Shown here one piece after another: positions 25,842 through 33,628 of a stretch of DNA of 64,000 nucleotides. The position numbers and the translations under genes were made by a program. The notes under the pieces are model-generated. The model saw only the letters and a list, made by a program, of their open reading frames with translations, made no database searches and was not told the origin of the DNA. Origin of the DNA: Paenibacillus sp. E222. Its GTDB lineage: Bacteria; Bacillota; Bacilli; Paenibacillales; Paenibacillaceae. The stretch lies in contig NZ_CP058552.1 in the NCBI RefSeq assembly GCF_013401555.1, positions 5,828,001 through 5,892,000 on the forward strand. Reading direction: 5' to 3'. How positions within the stretch are numbered: the first letter of the stretch is position 1; every line of letters begins with the position of its first letter.

Positions 25842-26609
25842 TTAGACACGGACACATGCTATAGATTGTTCATTCAGTGCGTTAACCTGCTCTTCCACTA
25901 AGCCCAGATCCGTTATTACTTTTGCCACACTGCCGAGCTCCGCCACTCTTGTAAAAGCCTGCACGCCAAACTTGCTCGAATCTGCCAGCAAAATAACTTC
26001 ATCAGCGATGCTGATCATCTTCTGCTTCACCAGCGCCTGCAATTCATTCGACTCACTGATACCCTTGGTCAGATGTACACCTTTGCAGGATAAGAAAACT
26101 TTATCCACATGATAAGCATCAAGCGAACGTTCAGCAAGCGGCCCTACAAATGACAGGGACTTTGATGCAAGCTGCCCGCCTGTCGCGATTACACGGATCT
26201 GTTCCTTGTTACTCAGCTCCGCCGCGACCTTAATGGAGTTGGTTAACACAGTGAGTGGTATGTTTGGCAGACCTGCTGCCATATACCACGCCGTTGTACT
26301 GGCATCCAGCGCGATCCGGTCACCAGGCTCTACCATTTTCACCGCTTCGTCCGCAATTCTGCGTTTCTCTTCTGCATGAGTTACAGCCCGCTCCGGATAA
26401 GGGATTTCCGACTGCCCCTCTTCTTTATATTTTACGCTGACAGCCCCGCCATGGGAACGTCTGAGCCTTCCCGCCTGCTCCAGCTTGTCCAGATCACGAC
26501 GGATTGTCTCTTCCGTTACGCCGCAGCGCTCACTAAGCTCGGTTACACGCATACTTCCCTGTGCATCTACCCATTCCACAATTTTCTCATAACGTTCAGC
26601 CACGAGCAT
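25842..26609 (-). CDS. DeoR-family transcriptional regulator (paralogue)
   Basis: 255-residue DeoR/GlpR regulator, a paralogue of the rhaB-linked one at 14538-15299: GSMRVTELSERCGVTEETIRR for the winged helix, LRRSHGGAVSV, DASTTAWYMA, LTNSIKVAAEL, ATGGQLASKSLSFVGPLAER, FGVQAFTRVAEL. ATG at 26609 is preferred because GGAG lies at proper spacing and the start then matches the paralogue (ML.AERY). Its only partner is an OsmC gene; no sugar gene is adjacent, so its effector and targets are open. Confidence 0.9.
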   Translation of the reverse strand: MLVAERYEKIVEWVDAQGSMRVTELSERCGVTEETIRRDLDKLEQAGRLRRSHGGAVSVKYKEEGQSEIPYPERAVTHAEEKRRIADEAVKMVEPGDRIALDASTTAWYMAAGLPNIPLTVLTNSIKVAAELSNKEQIRVIATGGQLASKSLSFVGPLAERSLDAYHVDKVFLSCKGVHLTKGISESNELQALVKQKMISIADEVILLADSSKFGVQAFTRVAELGSVAKVITDLGLVEEQVNALNEQSIACVRV

Positions 26610-26716
26610 CTTCATTCACTCCAAACCGTTGATTATCCAAGATGAATCCTGTTCATCCCATCATACCACAGTGCCCCTGGAAGGAGAATTTCATTGAGGG
26701 CGCAGAGGGTGCAAAA

Positions 26717-26740
26717 AAGAGGGAGCTTATGCTCCCTCCA
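26717..26740 (-). terminator. Intrinsic terminator of the OYE gene
   Basis: Perfect stem GAGGGAGC / GCTCCCTC (26719-26738) with loop TTAT, followed on the minus strand by TCTTTTTTGC-type sequence. Confidence 0.75.
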
Positions 26741-26759
26741 TTTTCAATGAAATAGTGTC

Positions 26760-27890
26760 TTATTTATCGTCAGCCATAGGGAACCAGCCCGGTGTGTGGA
26801 TGATTGCATTCCACAGACCGTCAGGGATAACCAGACGTTCCTGATCCGATTTGGTGAGAATCGTCTCGATATCTTCCTCACGTCCGCTTTCGATTTTCTC
26901 AACCCAGTCAGGCTCGATAATCAGCTCACGACCAATGGCAAGCAGTGACACACCACTTTGAAGAGCTTCAACTGCCTCATCTGCGGTATGGATGGCCCCT
27001 ACGCCAATCACAGGCAGTTTACCATCCACACGGTCAAGAATAAATTCAATTCTGGAGCGAGTATCTGCTTCACCTCGTCTTGGTTTGGACCAGAACTCGT
27101 TGAGGGATACATGCAGGTAATCCAGATTTTTATCTTTCAGCGCATCCACCAATGCATACGTCTCTTCCATGGTCAGTCCCGGTGTTTCCGGCTCTTCTGG
27201 TGAGAAACGGTATCCAACGATAAACGGCAGTTTCGTATGTGCAGCTACCACCTTCTGGACTTCATCCACCACAGCCAGTGGGAATGTGAGACGTTTCTCG
27301 ATGCTTCCACCCCAACGATCTTCACGTCGGTTGGAATGCGGAGAGAAGAACTGCTGAATCAGATAACCGTTCGCACCATGAATCTCAACACCGTCGAATC
27401 CAGCTTCAATGGCGCGGCGGGTTGCTTCTCCAAAGTCTTTGATGATGGACGTAATTTCGTCATCAGACAGCTCTCTTGGTACAGGAGATCCGGGACGCTC
27501 ACTGGCAACAGCACTTGGAGCGGCGACTTGACCCGCTGGTACCGCTTGTTCTGGCGTGAGACGACCTGCATGGAAGATTTGCAGTACGGCTTTGGAACCT
27601 TGCTGCTTAATCGTATCGGCCAGACGTTTCAGACCGGGAATAAAGCTATCATCATAGCTACCAAATTGAGCCGGAAAACCAATTCCATTCGGAGTTACAT
27701 GAGTTACCGCTGTAACAGACATACCAGCACCGCCGGTACGACGTGCATAATAAGCAAGTTCAGCGTCTGATACAGTACCATCGGGATTCGATGACATATG
27801 AGTCATGGGAGCGAGCACGATCCGGTTTTTCAGTGTAATGCCGCTTGGCAGTGAAACTTGTTCAAACATTGGGCTATACTTTGGATTCAT
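26760..27890 (-). CDS. NADH:flavin oxidoreductase, Old Yellow Enzyme family
   Basis: 376-residue FMN-dependent TIM-barrel reductase close to B. subtilis YqiG. Motifs: NRIVLAPMTHMSSNPDGTVSD at the FMN-binding N-terminus, QIFHAGR, GFDGVEIHGANGYLIQQFFSP with the His-x-x-Asn pair, HSNRREDRWGGS, and LLAIGRELIIEPDWVEKI at the end. It reduces activated C=C bonds (enones, nitro compounds) with NAD(P)H; the physiological substrate is unknown. The AGGAGGG ribosome site is good. Monocistronic. Confidence 0.93.
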   Translation of the reverse strand: MNPKYSPMFEQVSLPSGITLKNRIVLAPMTHMSSNPDGTVSDAELAYYARRTGGAGMSVTAVTHVTPNGIGFPAQFGSYDDSFIPGLKRLADTIKQQGSKAVLQIFHAGRLTPEQAVPAGQVAAPSAVASERPGSPVPRELSDDEITSIIKDFGEATRRAIEAGFDGVEIHGANGYLIQQFFSPHSNRREDRWGGSIEKRLTFPLAVVDEVQKVVAAHTKLPFIVGYRFSPEEPETPGLTMEETYALVDALKDKNLDYLHVSLNEFWSKPRRGEADTRSRIEFILDRVDGKLPVIGVGAIHTADEAVEALQSGVSLLAIGRELIIEPDWVEKIESGREEDIETILTKSDQERLVIPDGLWNAIIHTPGWFPMADDK

Positions 27891-28090
27891 TCGTGGTTCC
27901 CTCCTGATTAAATATCTCTTTTAATAGATATATGAATATATGCGTTCGCTTACTGTAATGATTATAGTTACGTTTTACTCACATTGCAAATTTTCATTTT
28001 TCACCCCCTATTCATTCCATGCTTATAGGCTCGTTGCTCCTTTCATTTCCTGCCTTTTTTCCATTACACTTGTTCCTTCTTTCTCAACCC

Positions 28091-28120
28091 AAAAAGACGG
28101 AGTGTCTTACGACCCTCCGC
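28091..28120 (-). terminator. Intrinsic terminator of the SRAP gene
   Basis: On the minus strand CGGAG-g-GTC / GAC-a-CTCCG followed by TCTTTTT, 25-50 bp after the stop. Confidence 0.6.
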
Positions 28121-28142
28121 CTCATTACACTCCTTGCTCAGC

Positions 28143-28820
28143 TTAGAAACTGCGTACGTATGCCAGCTTCTGGTCCATCTCTTCCACACATTCATAACAG
28201 TCATGCTCATCATTGGCTACCATCGGAGTAACCGGATACAGATTCATCTCTGTACTGTTGTAGGATTTCAACAACGGCAGCAGCTGGGTCACGCGTGTGT
28301 TCGCCGGATCCAGCCAGGTATTGATCTCTTCTTCAGACAGAATCGCCGGCATTTTGCTGCCAAACTCCCGTGTAACCATGTTCGCACCCGCCATCAGCAT
28401 CGTGCAGGTACGCAGTGGTTGTTTGCGCGTATCTTTCCAGACCTCGTATAATCCCGCAATGCCAAACAATCCGCGATCGGGCATAACGACACGCACCGCA
28501 TAGCTTTTCTTGCCTTCCTGACGCCAGTAATACAAACCATTGCATGGGATCACACAACGCTTCGTCTCTACCAGCTTATAGTAGGCTGGATTCTCATGCA
28601 CTGTCATGAGGTTGGCGTTGACTGCATCGCGTCCCCAGAACGGAATGAATCCCCATCGAAATTCGTCCAATACCCGCTCACCATCCTGATGCAAAATAAT
28701 CGGTGTATGCTGGGTTGGGCTGATATTGTAACGGTTTTTGTAATAATACATCACCCGTTCAATTTTAAAATGATCCCTGACCTCATCCAAATCCGCTGCC
28801 AATGAAAAACGGTTACACAT
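28143..28820 (-). CDS. SOS response-associated peptidase (SRAP/YedK/HMCES)
   Basis: 225-residue SRAP protein that crosslinks through Cys2 to abasic sites in single-stranded DNA and so protects them. The start MCNRFSLAADLDEV places Cys at position 2, as required. Other conserved parts: YNISPTQHTPII, EFRWGFIPFWG, NLMTVHENPAY, RCVIPCNGLYYWR with the active-site region, and MLMAGANMVTREFGSKMPAIL (H replaced by the Firmicute variant VTREF...MP). Monocistronic. Confidence 0.92.
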   Translation of the reverse strand: MCNRFSLAADLDEVRDHFKIERVMYYYKNRYNISPTQHTPIILHQDGERVLDEFRWGFIPFWGRDAVNANLMTVHENPAYYKLVETKRCVIPCNGLYYWRQEGKKSYAVRVVMPDRGLFGIAGLYEVWKDTRKQPLRTCTMLMAGANMVTREFGSKMPAILSEEEINTWLDPANTRVTQLLPLLKSYNSTEMNLYPVTPMVANDEHDCYECVEEMDQKLAYVRSF

Positions 28821-29008
28821 GCTCAGGCACTTCCTTTCCCTGCGTGAATTTGAATGTATTGTTTGTTATTGCAGGGAAATTATGCATGCACCTATGGACA
28901 GCAATCGACTTTTTCAGACGAAAAGAAGGTCTAATCCAGCAAAATCCTTTGTTTTCAACACGAAAACAAAGACTTAAGACTCATTTCAATCGATCTATTC
29001 CTTGTTAC

Positions 29009-29014
29009 TATAAT
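29009..29014 (+). promoter_or_regulatory. -10 element upstream of the metalloprotease gene
   Basis: TATAAT preceded by TTGTTAC, 34 bp before the start codon. A -35 hexamer is not clear. Confidence 0.35.
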
Positions 29015-29047
29015 AGAGAAAAAATACAATTATTGGAGGTTTTAAGT

Positions 29048-29569
29048 ATGAAAAGGAAGTTTCTCATGAGCATCATGTTGTTTTCAGCCATCGCGATGTT
29101 CGGCAGTACCATCTATGCGGCAACTTTTTTAACCTACGGCTACCCGAGCTCCACCATCCCGATTCGTACTTATAACTACGCCTCCGCGTGGCAAACCCCG
29201 ATGGATGCCTCTCTCAGCAACTGGAACAATGCCGGTGCCAAAGTACAGTTTACCAAAACGAGCAGTTCCCCCAACACGATTACGGCCGGAAACTTCAATA
29301 ACACAGCCTATGGTGTCAACTACGCCTCGGTGTCTGGCAGCCAGGTTGTAAGCTTCCGTATTGAATTGAACGCAACCACCATAACGGCTGATGCAACCAA
29401 CTTGTCCAACTTTATTCAAAGCGTATTCGTTCATGAGCTCGGACACTCCGTTTGGCTCGGGGACAATCCCTCCACTACCAGCCCTTCCATCATGCTCTAC
29501 TCCCGTAACCGGAACACAATGACACAGCCTCAAACCTTCGACATCAACAATGTCAGATCCAAGTACTAA
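29048..29569 (+). CDS. Small secreted zinc metalloprotease (matrixin/snapalysin-like)
   Basis: About 173 residues: signal peptide MKRKFLMSIMLFSAIAMFGS ending near AAT, then a compact domain with the zinc motif HELGHSVWLGD near residue 132. HExxH gives two His ligands and the catalytic Glu; the position of the third ligand is Asp, as in snapalysins (HExxHxxGxxD), rather than His as in matrixins, and the usual Gly is Trp. A Met-turn candidate is SIMLYSRN. ATG at 29048 has GGAGG nine bases upstream; open frame before it is not coding-like. A lipoprotein gene follows after 43 bp, probably in the same operon. Target unknown. Confidence 0.75.
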   Translation: MKRKFLMSIMLFSAIAMFGSTIYAATFLTYGYPSSTIPIRTYNYASAWQTPMDASLSNWNNAGAKVQFTKTSSSPNTITAGNFNNTAYGVNYASVSGSQVVSFRIELNATTITADATNLSNFIQSVFVHELGHSVWLGDNPSTTSPSIMLYSRNRNTMTQPQTFDINNVRSKY

Positions 29570-29612
29570 TCCGCTATTTTCAAACCCCTAAATCCAAGGA
29601 GGACTCCTATCC

Positions 29613-30287
29613 ATGAAAAAAATTCGCGTATTGACGATGCTTGCCTCTTCCATTTTCATTTTATCTGCCCTAGGCTGCTCCCCAGCAACGACAAATACAG
29701 CTGCCACCAAGGATGAACCAATCACGATGATTGCTTCCGAGGACTTCCCGAGTTACTCAAGCATCGGCGATCTCTCCGAGAGAGCAAACACCATCGTTAG
29801 AGGCAGTGTCATCCAAACACGGGTTGAAGCATTGAATGATATGATACAAACCCCTTCTGTTAATGAAAGTGCTCTGGATGAGGAAACGAACCCGGGCGGT
29901 GAGGATATTGTTCCTTTTGATAAAATCTATACAATCTATACCATTAAGGTTGCTGAATGCTTCAAGGGGACTCATGCTGCCGGAGACACCATTGAAGTGA
30001 AACAGCTTGGCGGACAGCTGGGAAATACCGAGATTATTAACGATGACAATATCAAATTCATTCCTACCAAAGATTATGTACTCTTCCTGGAAACGTATGA
30101 GGACACCCCTGCCAGCCTGCTGAATTCCGTGCAAAGCCTGTATGTGATCAAACCCGCAGCCAAATCCACTCAACCGGGTGAGCAGGCATTGAAGTCCGAC
30201 GTTATTGTGAGCGCGAACCCCGAGAATGATCTCAAATTAAGCATCGATGAGCTCCAGGAAATCCAAAGCCAAAATCAGAACAAATAA
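29613..30287 (+). CDS. Hypothetical lipoprotein downstream of the metalloprotease
   Basis: 224-residue lipoprotein: MKKIRVLTMLASSIFILSAL followed by GCS as lipobox (SALGC). The mature part is acidic, with DLSERANTIVRGSVIQTRVE, YTIYTIKVAECFKGTHAAGDTIEVKQ-type beta strands and DYVLFLETYEDTPAS; the pattern of an OB-like or beta-sandwich surface protein. No family is recognised with certainty. AAGGAGG precedes the start. Being in an operon with a secreted protease, it may be a substrate, inhibitor or anchor; that is inference only. Confidence 0.75.
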   Translation: MKKIRVLTMLASSIFILSALGCSPATTNTAATKDEPITMIASEDFPSYSSIGDLSERANTIVRGSVIQTRVEALNDMIQTPSVNESALDEETNPGGEDIVPFDKIYTIYTIKVAECFKGTHAAGDTIEVKQLGGQLGNTEIINDDNIKFIPTKDYVLFLETYEDTPASLLNSVQSLYVIKPAAKSTQPGEQALKSDVIVSANPENDLKLSIDELQEIQSQNQNK

Positions 30288-30338
30288 CCTCGTTGGGCAT
30301 GGATCTATCTCCCTCCTCCTACTGTTCAGTCATATAGC

Positions 30339-30381
30339 AAAAACGTGCCGCTCAGTAGAAACTGGGCAGCACGTTTTTTTA
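30339..30381 (+). terminator. Intrinsic terminator of the metalloprotease-lipoprotein operon
   Basis: Stem ACGTGC-c-GCTCAG / CTGGGC-a-GCACGT followed by TTTTTTT at 30374-30380. Confidence 0.85.
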
Positions 30382-30499
30382 GTATTGATGGTAGCCTATG
30401 CCTGTTTGGTACGTGATAACTTATTCACTATATTTGTTGAGATCATATTTAATGTGATATTTATTTATGTCTCACTTATCCCTCTTATCCCCCGCTTCC

Positions 30500-31324
30500 C
30501 TAACTGTACAATGATCTAAATTGCTGCGGTGTCATCCCGATATAGGTCCGAAACATACGAATAAAATAACTGCTGTGTGTAAATCCGCACTGAGAAGCAA
30601 TTTGTTTCACGGATAATTCCGAGTCTACGAGCATTCTTTTTGCGACCATAATGCGGCAATCCAGCAGATATCTGCCCGGCGGAACCCCCATGATGTTCTT
30701 GAACATGCGATTAAAATAATACATGCTGTATCCCGCAGTATCCGCCATTTCAGCAAGACTTAACGGGTGTGTGCAGTGACGACGAATATAATCAGCAGTA
30801 GAACGAATCGTATCCTGATGGTTCAGTAAAGACGCCCCTTCAATTGACTCTGAATTCCGTGCCAGTTCAACTAGTAACTCATACAGTACCGCCGATAATT
30901 TCGGTTCATGCACACTCTCATAACCTGCACCGAGCTGGCATAATTGTTCATGCAACTCCTCGAAATGGTCCTCTCCAGAGAATGAAAATAGCCACACTTT
31001 ATCCGGATTCCGCAAGTCTAACAGCCGCTCCAGATCGTGAGCTTGCAGATGAATCCATCCGATATCCCAGGGATCAGTTGGATCGGCATAATATTGCTGT
31101 GCCTGTCCCGGCGCATATAGAAAGCCTTGTCCAGCCGTTAAGCGGACGTTCCCCTGCTCGGTCCTCACTTCACCCTGTCCGTTAAAAACCAGATGCAGAT
31201 TATACTCCCGTATTCCGTGCGGACGATGTTCCTTGTGCTCTGGATCAAGATATCTTCCGTAGGCTACCGGATAACATGCATACCCTGCATATCCTGGCTC
31301 CGGCATAAACCAATGATTTCGCAT
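30500..31324 (-). CDS. AraC-family regulator, divergent from GH42
   Basis: 274-residue regulator: N-terminal cupin sensor (GEVRTEQGNVRLTAGQGFLYAPGQ) and C-terminal double HTH (LAEMADTAGYSMYYFNRMFK; VKQIASQCGFTHSSYFIRMFR; GMTPQQFRSLY). ATG at 31324 has GGAGGAAG at good spacing; a start ten codons earlier is less likely. It is divergent from the beta-galactosidase across 192 bp, the usual arrangement for a dedicated activator that senses galactosides or their products. Confidence 0.9.
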   Translation of the reverse strand: MRNHWFMPEPGYAGYACYPVAYGRYLDPEHKEHRPHGIREYNLHLVFNGQGEVRTEQGNVRLTAGQGFLYAPGQAQQYYADPTDPWDIGWIHLQAHDLERLLDLRNPDKVWLFSFSGEDHFEELHEQLCQLGAGYESVHEPKLSAVLYELLVELARNSESIEGASLLNHQDTIRSTADYIRRHCTHPLSLAEMADTAGYSMYYFNRMFKNIMGVPPGRYLLDCRIMVAKRMLVDSELSVKQIASQCGFTHSSYFIRMFRTYIGMTPQQFRSLYS

Positions 31325-31516
31325 GTGTTCTTCCTCCAAAAATAGCAAGATCATGATACCCTACCGCAACATGTTATTATATTCCCCTCTCATTATCCAT
31401 TATAAAATGAAATAGACTCGACACTTCTCCACAAGATGATGATAGTGGAGTCAATAAGCACGGGCTTGACCGTACTTAAAAATCATTATTTTTCTGACCA
31501 AAGGAGCGTAACATAT

Positions 31517-33511
31517 ATGAACCAAAACCGACCTGTTCAAATGGGCGTTGATTATTATCCCGAACATTGGGACCCTCATCTGTGGGAACAGGATGCCAAA
31601 TTAATGGCCGATAGTGGTGTACGTATTGTACGTGTGGGTGAATTCGCCTGGAGCCGAATGGAGCCTGCCGATGGGCAATTCGAATGGTCATGGCTGGATC
31701 AGGCGCTCGATACCCTTCATCGTAACGGGCTTCAGGTGGTGATCGGCACACCAACGATGACACCTCCGCGCTGGCTCATCGACAAGTGTCCCGATATTCT
31801 GCCAGTGCTGCCAAGTGGACAGCTGTACCATGAAGGAGTTCGCGGCCATCGCTGTTATAACAGTCCGAGCATGCGAACGTACAGTGCACGAATTGTTCAG
31901 AAGCTGAGCGAGCGATATGTAAGACATCCGGCTGTAATTGGCTGGCAGACCGATAATGAATTCAGTTTCACAGATTGTCAGTGCACTGCATGTTCTGAGG
32001 CTTTTCGCGAATGGGTTCGTACCCGTTACAATACACTAGAGCAGCTCAACCAGGCTTGGGGTACCGTTGTCTGGAGTGGAGAATACAGCGATTGGGAACA
32101 GGTGACCCCACCCTATGGCGGCTCTCCGTTTCAGAATCCTTCGTTCCTGCTGGACTACTCCCGTTTTCAGTCGGATTCCATTGTAGCTTTTCAAACCATG
32201 CAAATCGAGATCATTCGGCATAACTGTCCAGATCATTTTGTCACTCATAATTTTCATAGCTATCCGCAAAAGGCAGATCAATATAAAATCGGTCAGGATC
32301 TGGATTTCGCTTCTTTTGATTACTATCCCAACCCTTCACCGAACAAAACAGACACCGCACCTTACAGTGGCGCATTGTCTTTAGATCTGACACGTGGCAT
32401 CAAACGCCGCAATTTCTGGATCATGGAGCAGCTAAGCGGACCTCCGGGATGCTGGTTTCCAATGTGGCGCACACCACAGCCCGGCTTCTTGCGTGCTTAC
32501 TCATGGCAGACTATCGCCCGTGGAGCAGATGCGGTCGTGCATTTCCGCTGGCGCAGTGCCACTATTGGAGCAGAACAGTTCTGGCATGGACTGATTGATC
32601 ACAGCAATGTTCCAGGGCGACGGTTCAAGGAGTTCCAGCAACTGTGTACCGAAGTGAACAGTCTGGGTGAACGCCTGCAAGGCTCTACATTGCAGAACGA
32701 AGTGGCCATCCTGCATTCGCATGATCAGTTAAACGCTCTACGAATTCAGCCACAGGCCGAAGGTCTGGAGTACTACGAAAATATTAAAGTATGGCATCGT
32801 GCCTTGGCCAAATGGGGAATCAGTACAGATGTTATCCATTCCTCGGAAGCGCTGGATGGCTACAAAATCATCATCGCTCCGCATTTGTATTTGCTGGACG
32901 AGAACACCGCGGAACGTCTGCAAGCTTTTGCAGCGGATGGTGGCATATTGGTCTTAACGCATCGCACTGGTGTCAAAAACGATAACAACCGCTGTGTCAT
33001 GGCGTCACTTCCAGGTATGTTATCTGCCTGCTCGGGCGTGCGTGTTACCGAATATGATCCCGTCGGTGGTGACCAAATTCAGATTCGGGACGAGAAGAGC
33101 AACATATATACTGCTTCACAATGGGCTGATGTGTTGGAACTGGACACGGCACAGGCGATTGCGGTTTATGCGGATCAATTTTATGCCGAAAGTGCGGCTG
33201 TCACCCAAAACAACTGGGGTAAAGGTGCTGTCTATTATGTAGCGACCCAGCCGGACGAAGCTTACCTGAGCCAGTTATTGCGAACCATCGCTGAACAATG
33301 TGGCCTCTCCGAGATTCATTCTCTGCCAGACGGTGTCCAGGTGACAACTCGCTCAGGACCGAATGGAACGTTTCGTTTTATCCTGAATTTAAGTCCTGAA
33401 TCTGTCTCCATTCCGTTGCAAGCATCATACACCAGTGCCTTGGATGGAACTATAAAGGGAACTCGATTGGAACTGGGGCCGTATGATATCGAAATCCTGG
33501 AGATTCAATAA
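31517..33511 (+). CDS. Beta-galactosidase, GH42
   Basis: 664-residue GH42 enzyme with no signal peptide, so intracellular. N-terminal barrel: MGVDYYPEHWDP, RVGEFAWSRMEP, GTPTMTPPRWL. The acid/base Glu is in GWQTDNEFSF about residue 147; the nucleophile is in FWIMEQLSGPPGCW about residue 304. The zinc-site cysteines CQCTAC, seen in Thermus A4-type GH42, follow the acid/base. A trimerisation domain and a small C-terminal beta domain complete it. ATG at 31517 follows AAAGGAG; a start 27 codons earlier has no GH42 character. Likely substrates are plant-derived galactosides. Confidence 0.95.
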   Translation: MNQNRPVQMGVDYYPEHWDPHLWEQDAKLMADSGVRIVRVGEFAWSRMEPADGQFEWSWLDQALDTLHRNGLQVVIGTPTMTPPRWLIDKCPDILPVLPSGQLYHEGVRGHRCYNSPSMRTYSARIVQKLSERYVRHPAVIGWQTDNEFSFTDCQCTACSEAFREWVRTRYNTLEQLNQAWGTVVWSGEYSDWEQVTPPYGGSPFQNPSFLLDYSRFQSDSIVAFQTMQIEIIRHNCPDHFVTHNFHSYPQKADQYKIGQDLDFASFDYYPNPSPNKTDTAPYSGALSLDLTRGIKRRNFWIMEQLSGPPGCWFPMWRTPQPGFLRAYSWQTIARGADAVVHFRWRSATIGAEQFWHGLIDHSNVPGRRFKEFQQLCTEVNSLGERLQGSTLQNEVAILHSHDQLNALRIQPQAEGLEYYENIKVWHRALAKWGISTDVIHSSEALDGYKIIIAPHLYLLDENTAERLQAFAADGGILVLTHRTGVKNDNNRCVMASLPGMLSACSGVRVTEYDPVGGDQIQIRDEKSNIYTASQWADVLELDTAQAIAVYADQFYAESAAVTQNNWGKGAVYYVATQPDEAYLSQLLRTIAEQCGLSEIHSLPDGVQVTTRSGPNGTFRFILNLSPESVSIPLQASYTSALDGTIKGTRLELGPYDIEILEIQ

Positions 33512-33551
33512 TATGTAACATCTCTGCAGATCAAAACAAAATGAACCATGA

Positions 33552-33590
33552 AAAGGCCCGGTACACACGTCAAGTGCATACCGGGCCTTA
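33552..33590. terminator. Bidirectional terminator between GH42 and GH2 genes
   Basis: Perfect stem AAGGCCCGGTA (33553-33563) / TACCGGGCCTT (33579-33589) between two convergent genes. Confidence 0.85.
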
Positions 33591-33628
33591 AAGAATTGGC
33601 AAGAACACCGTAAACCCATCTTACTTGA

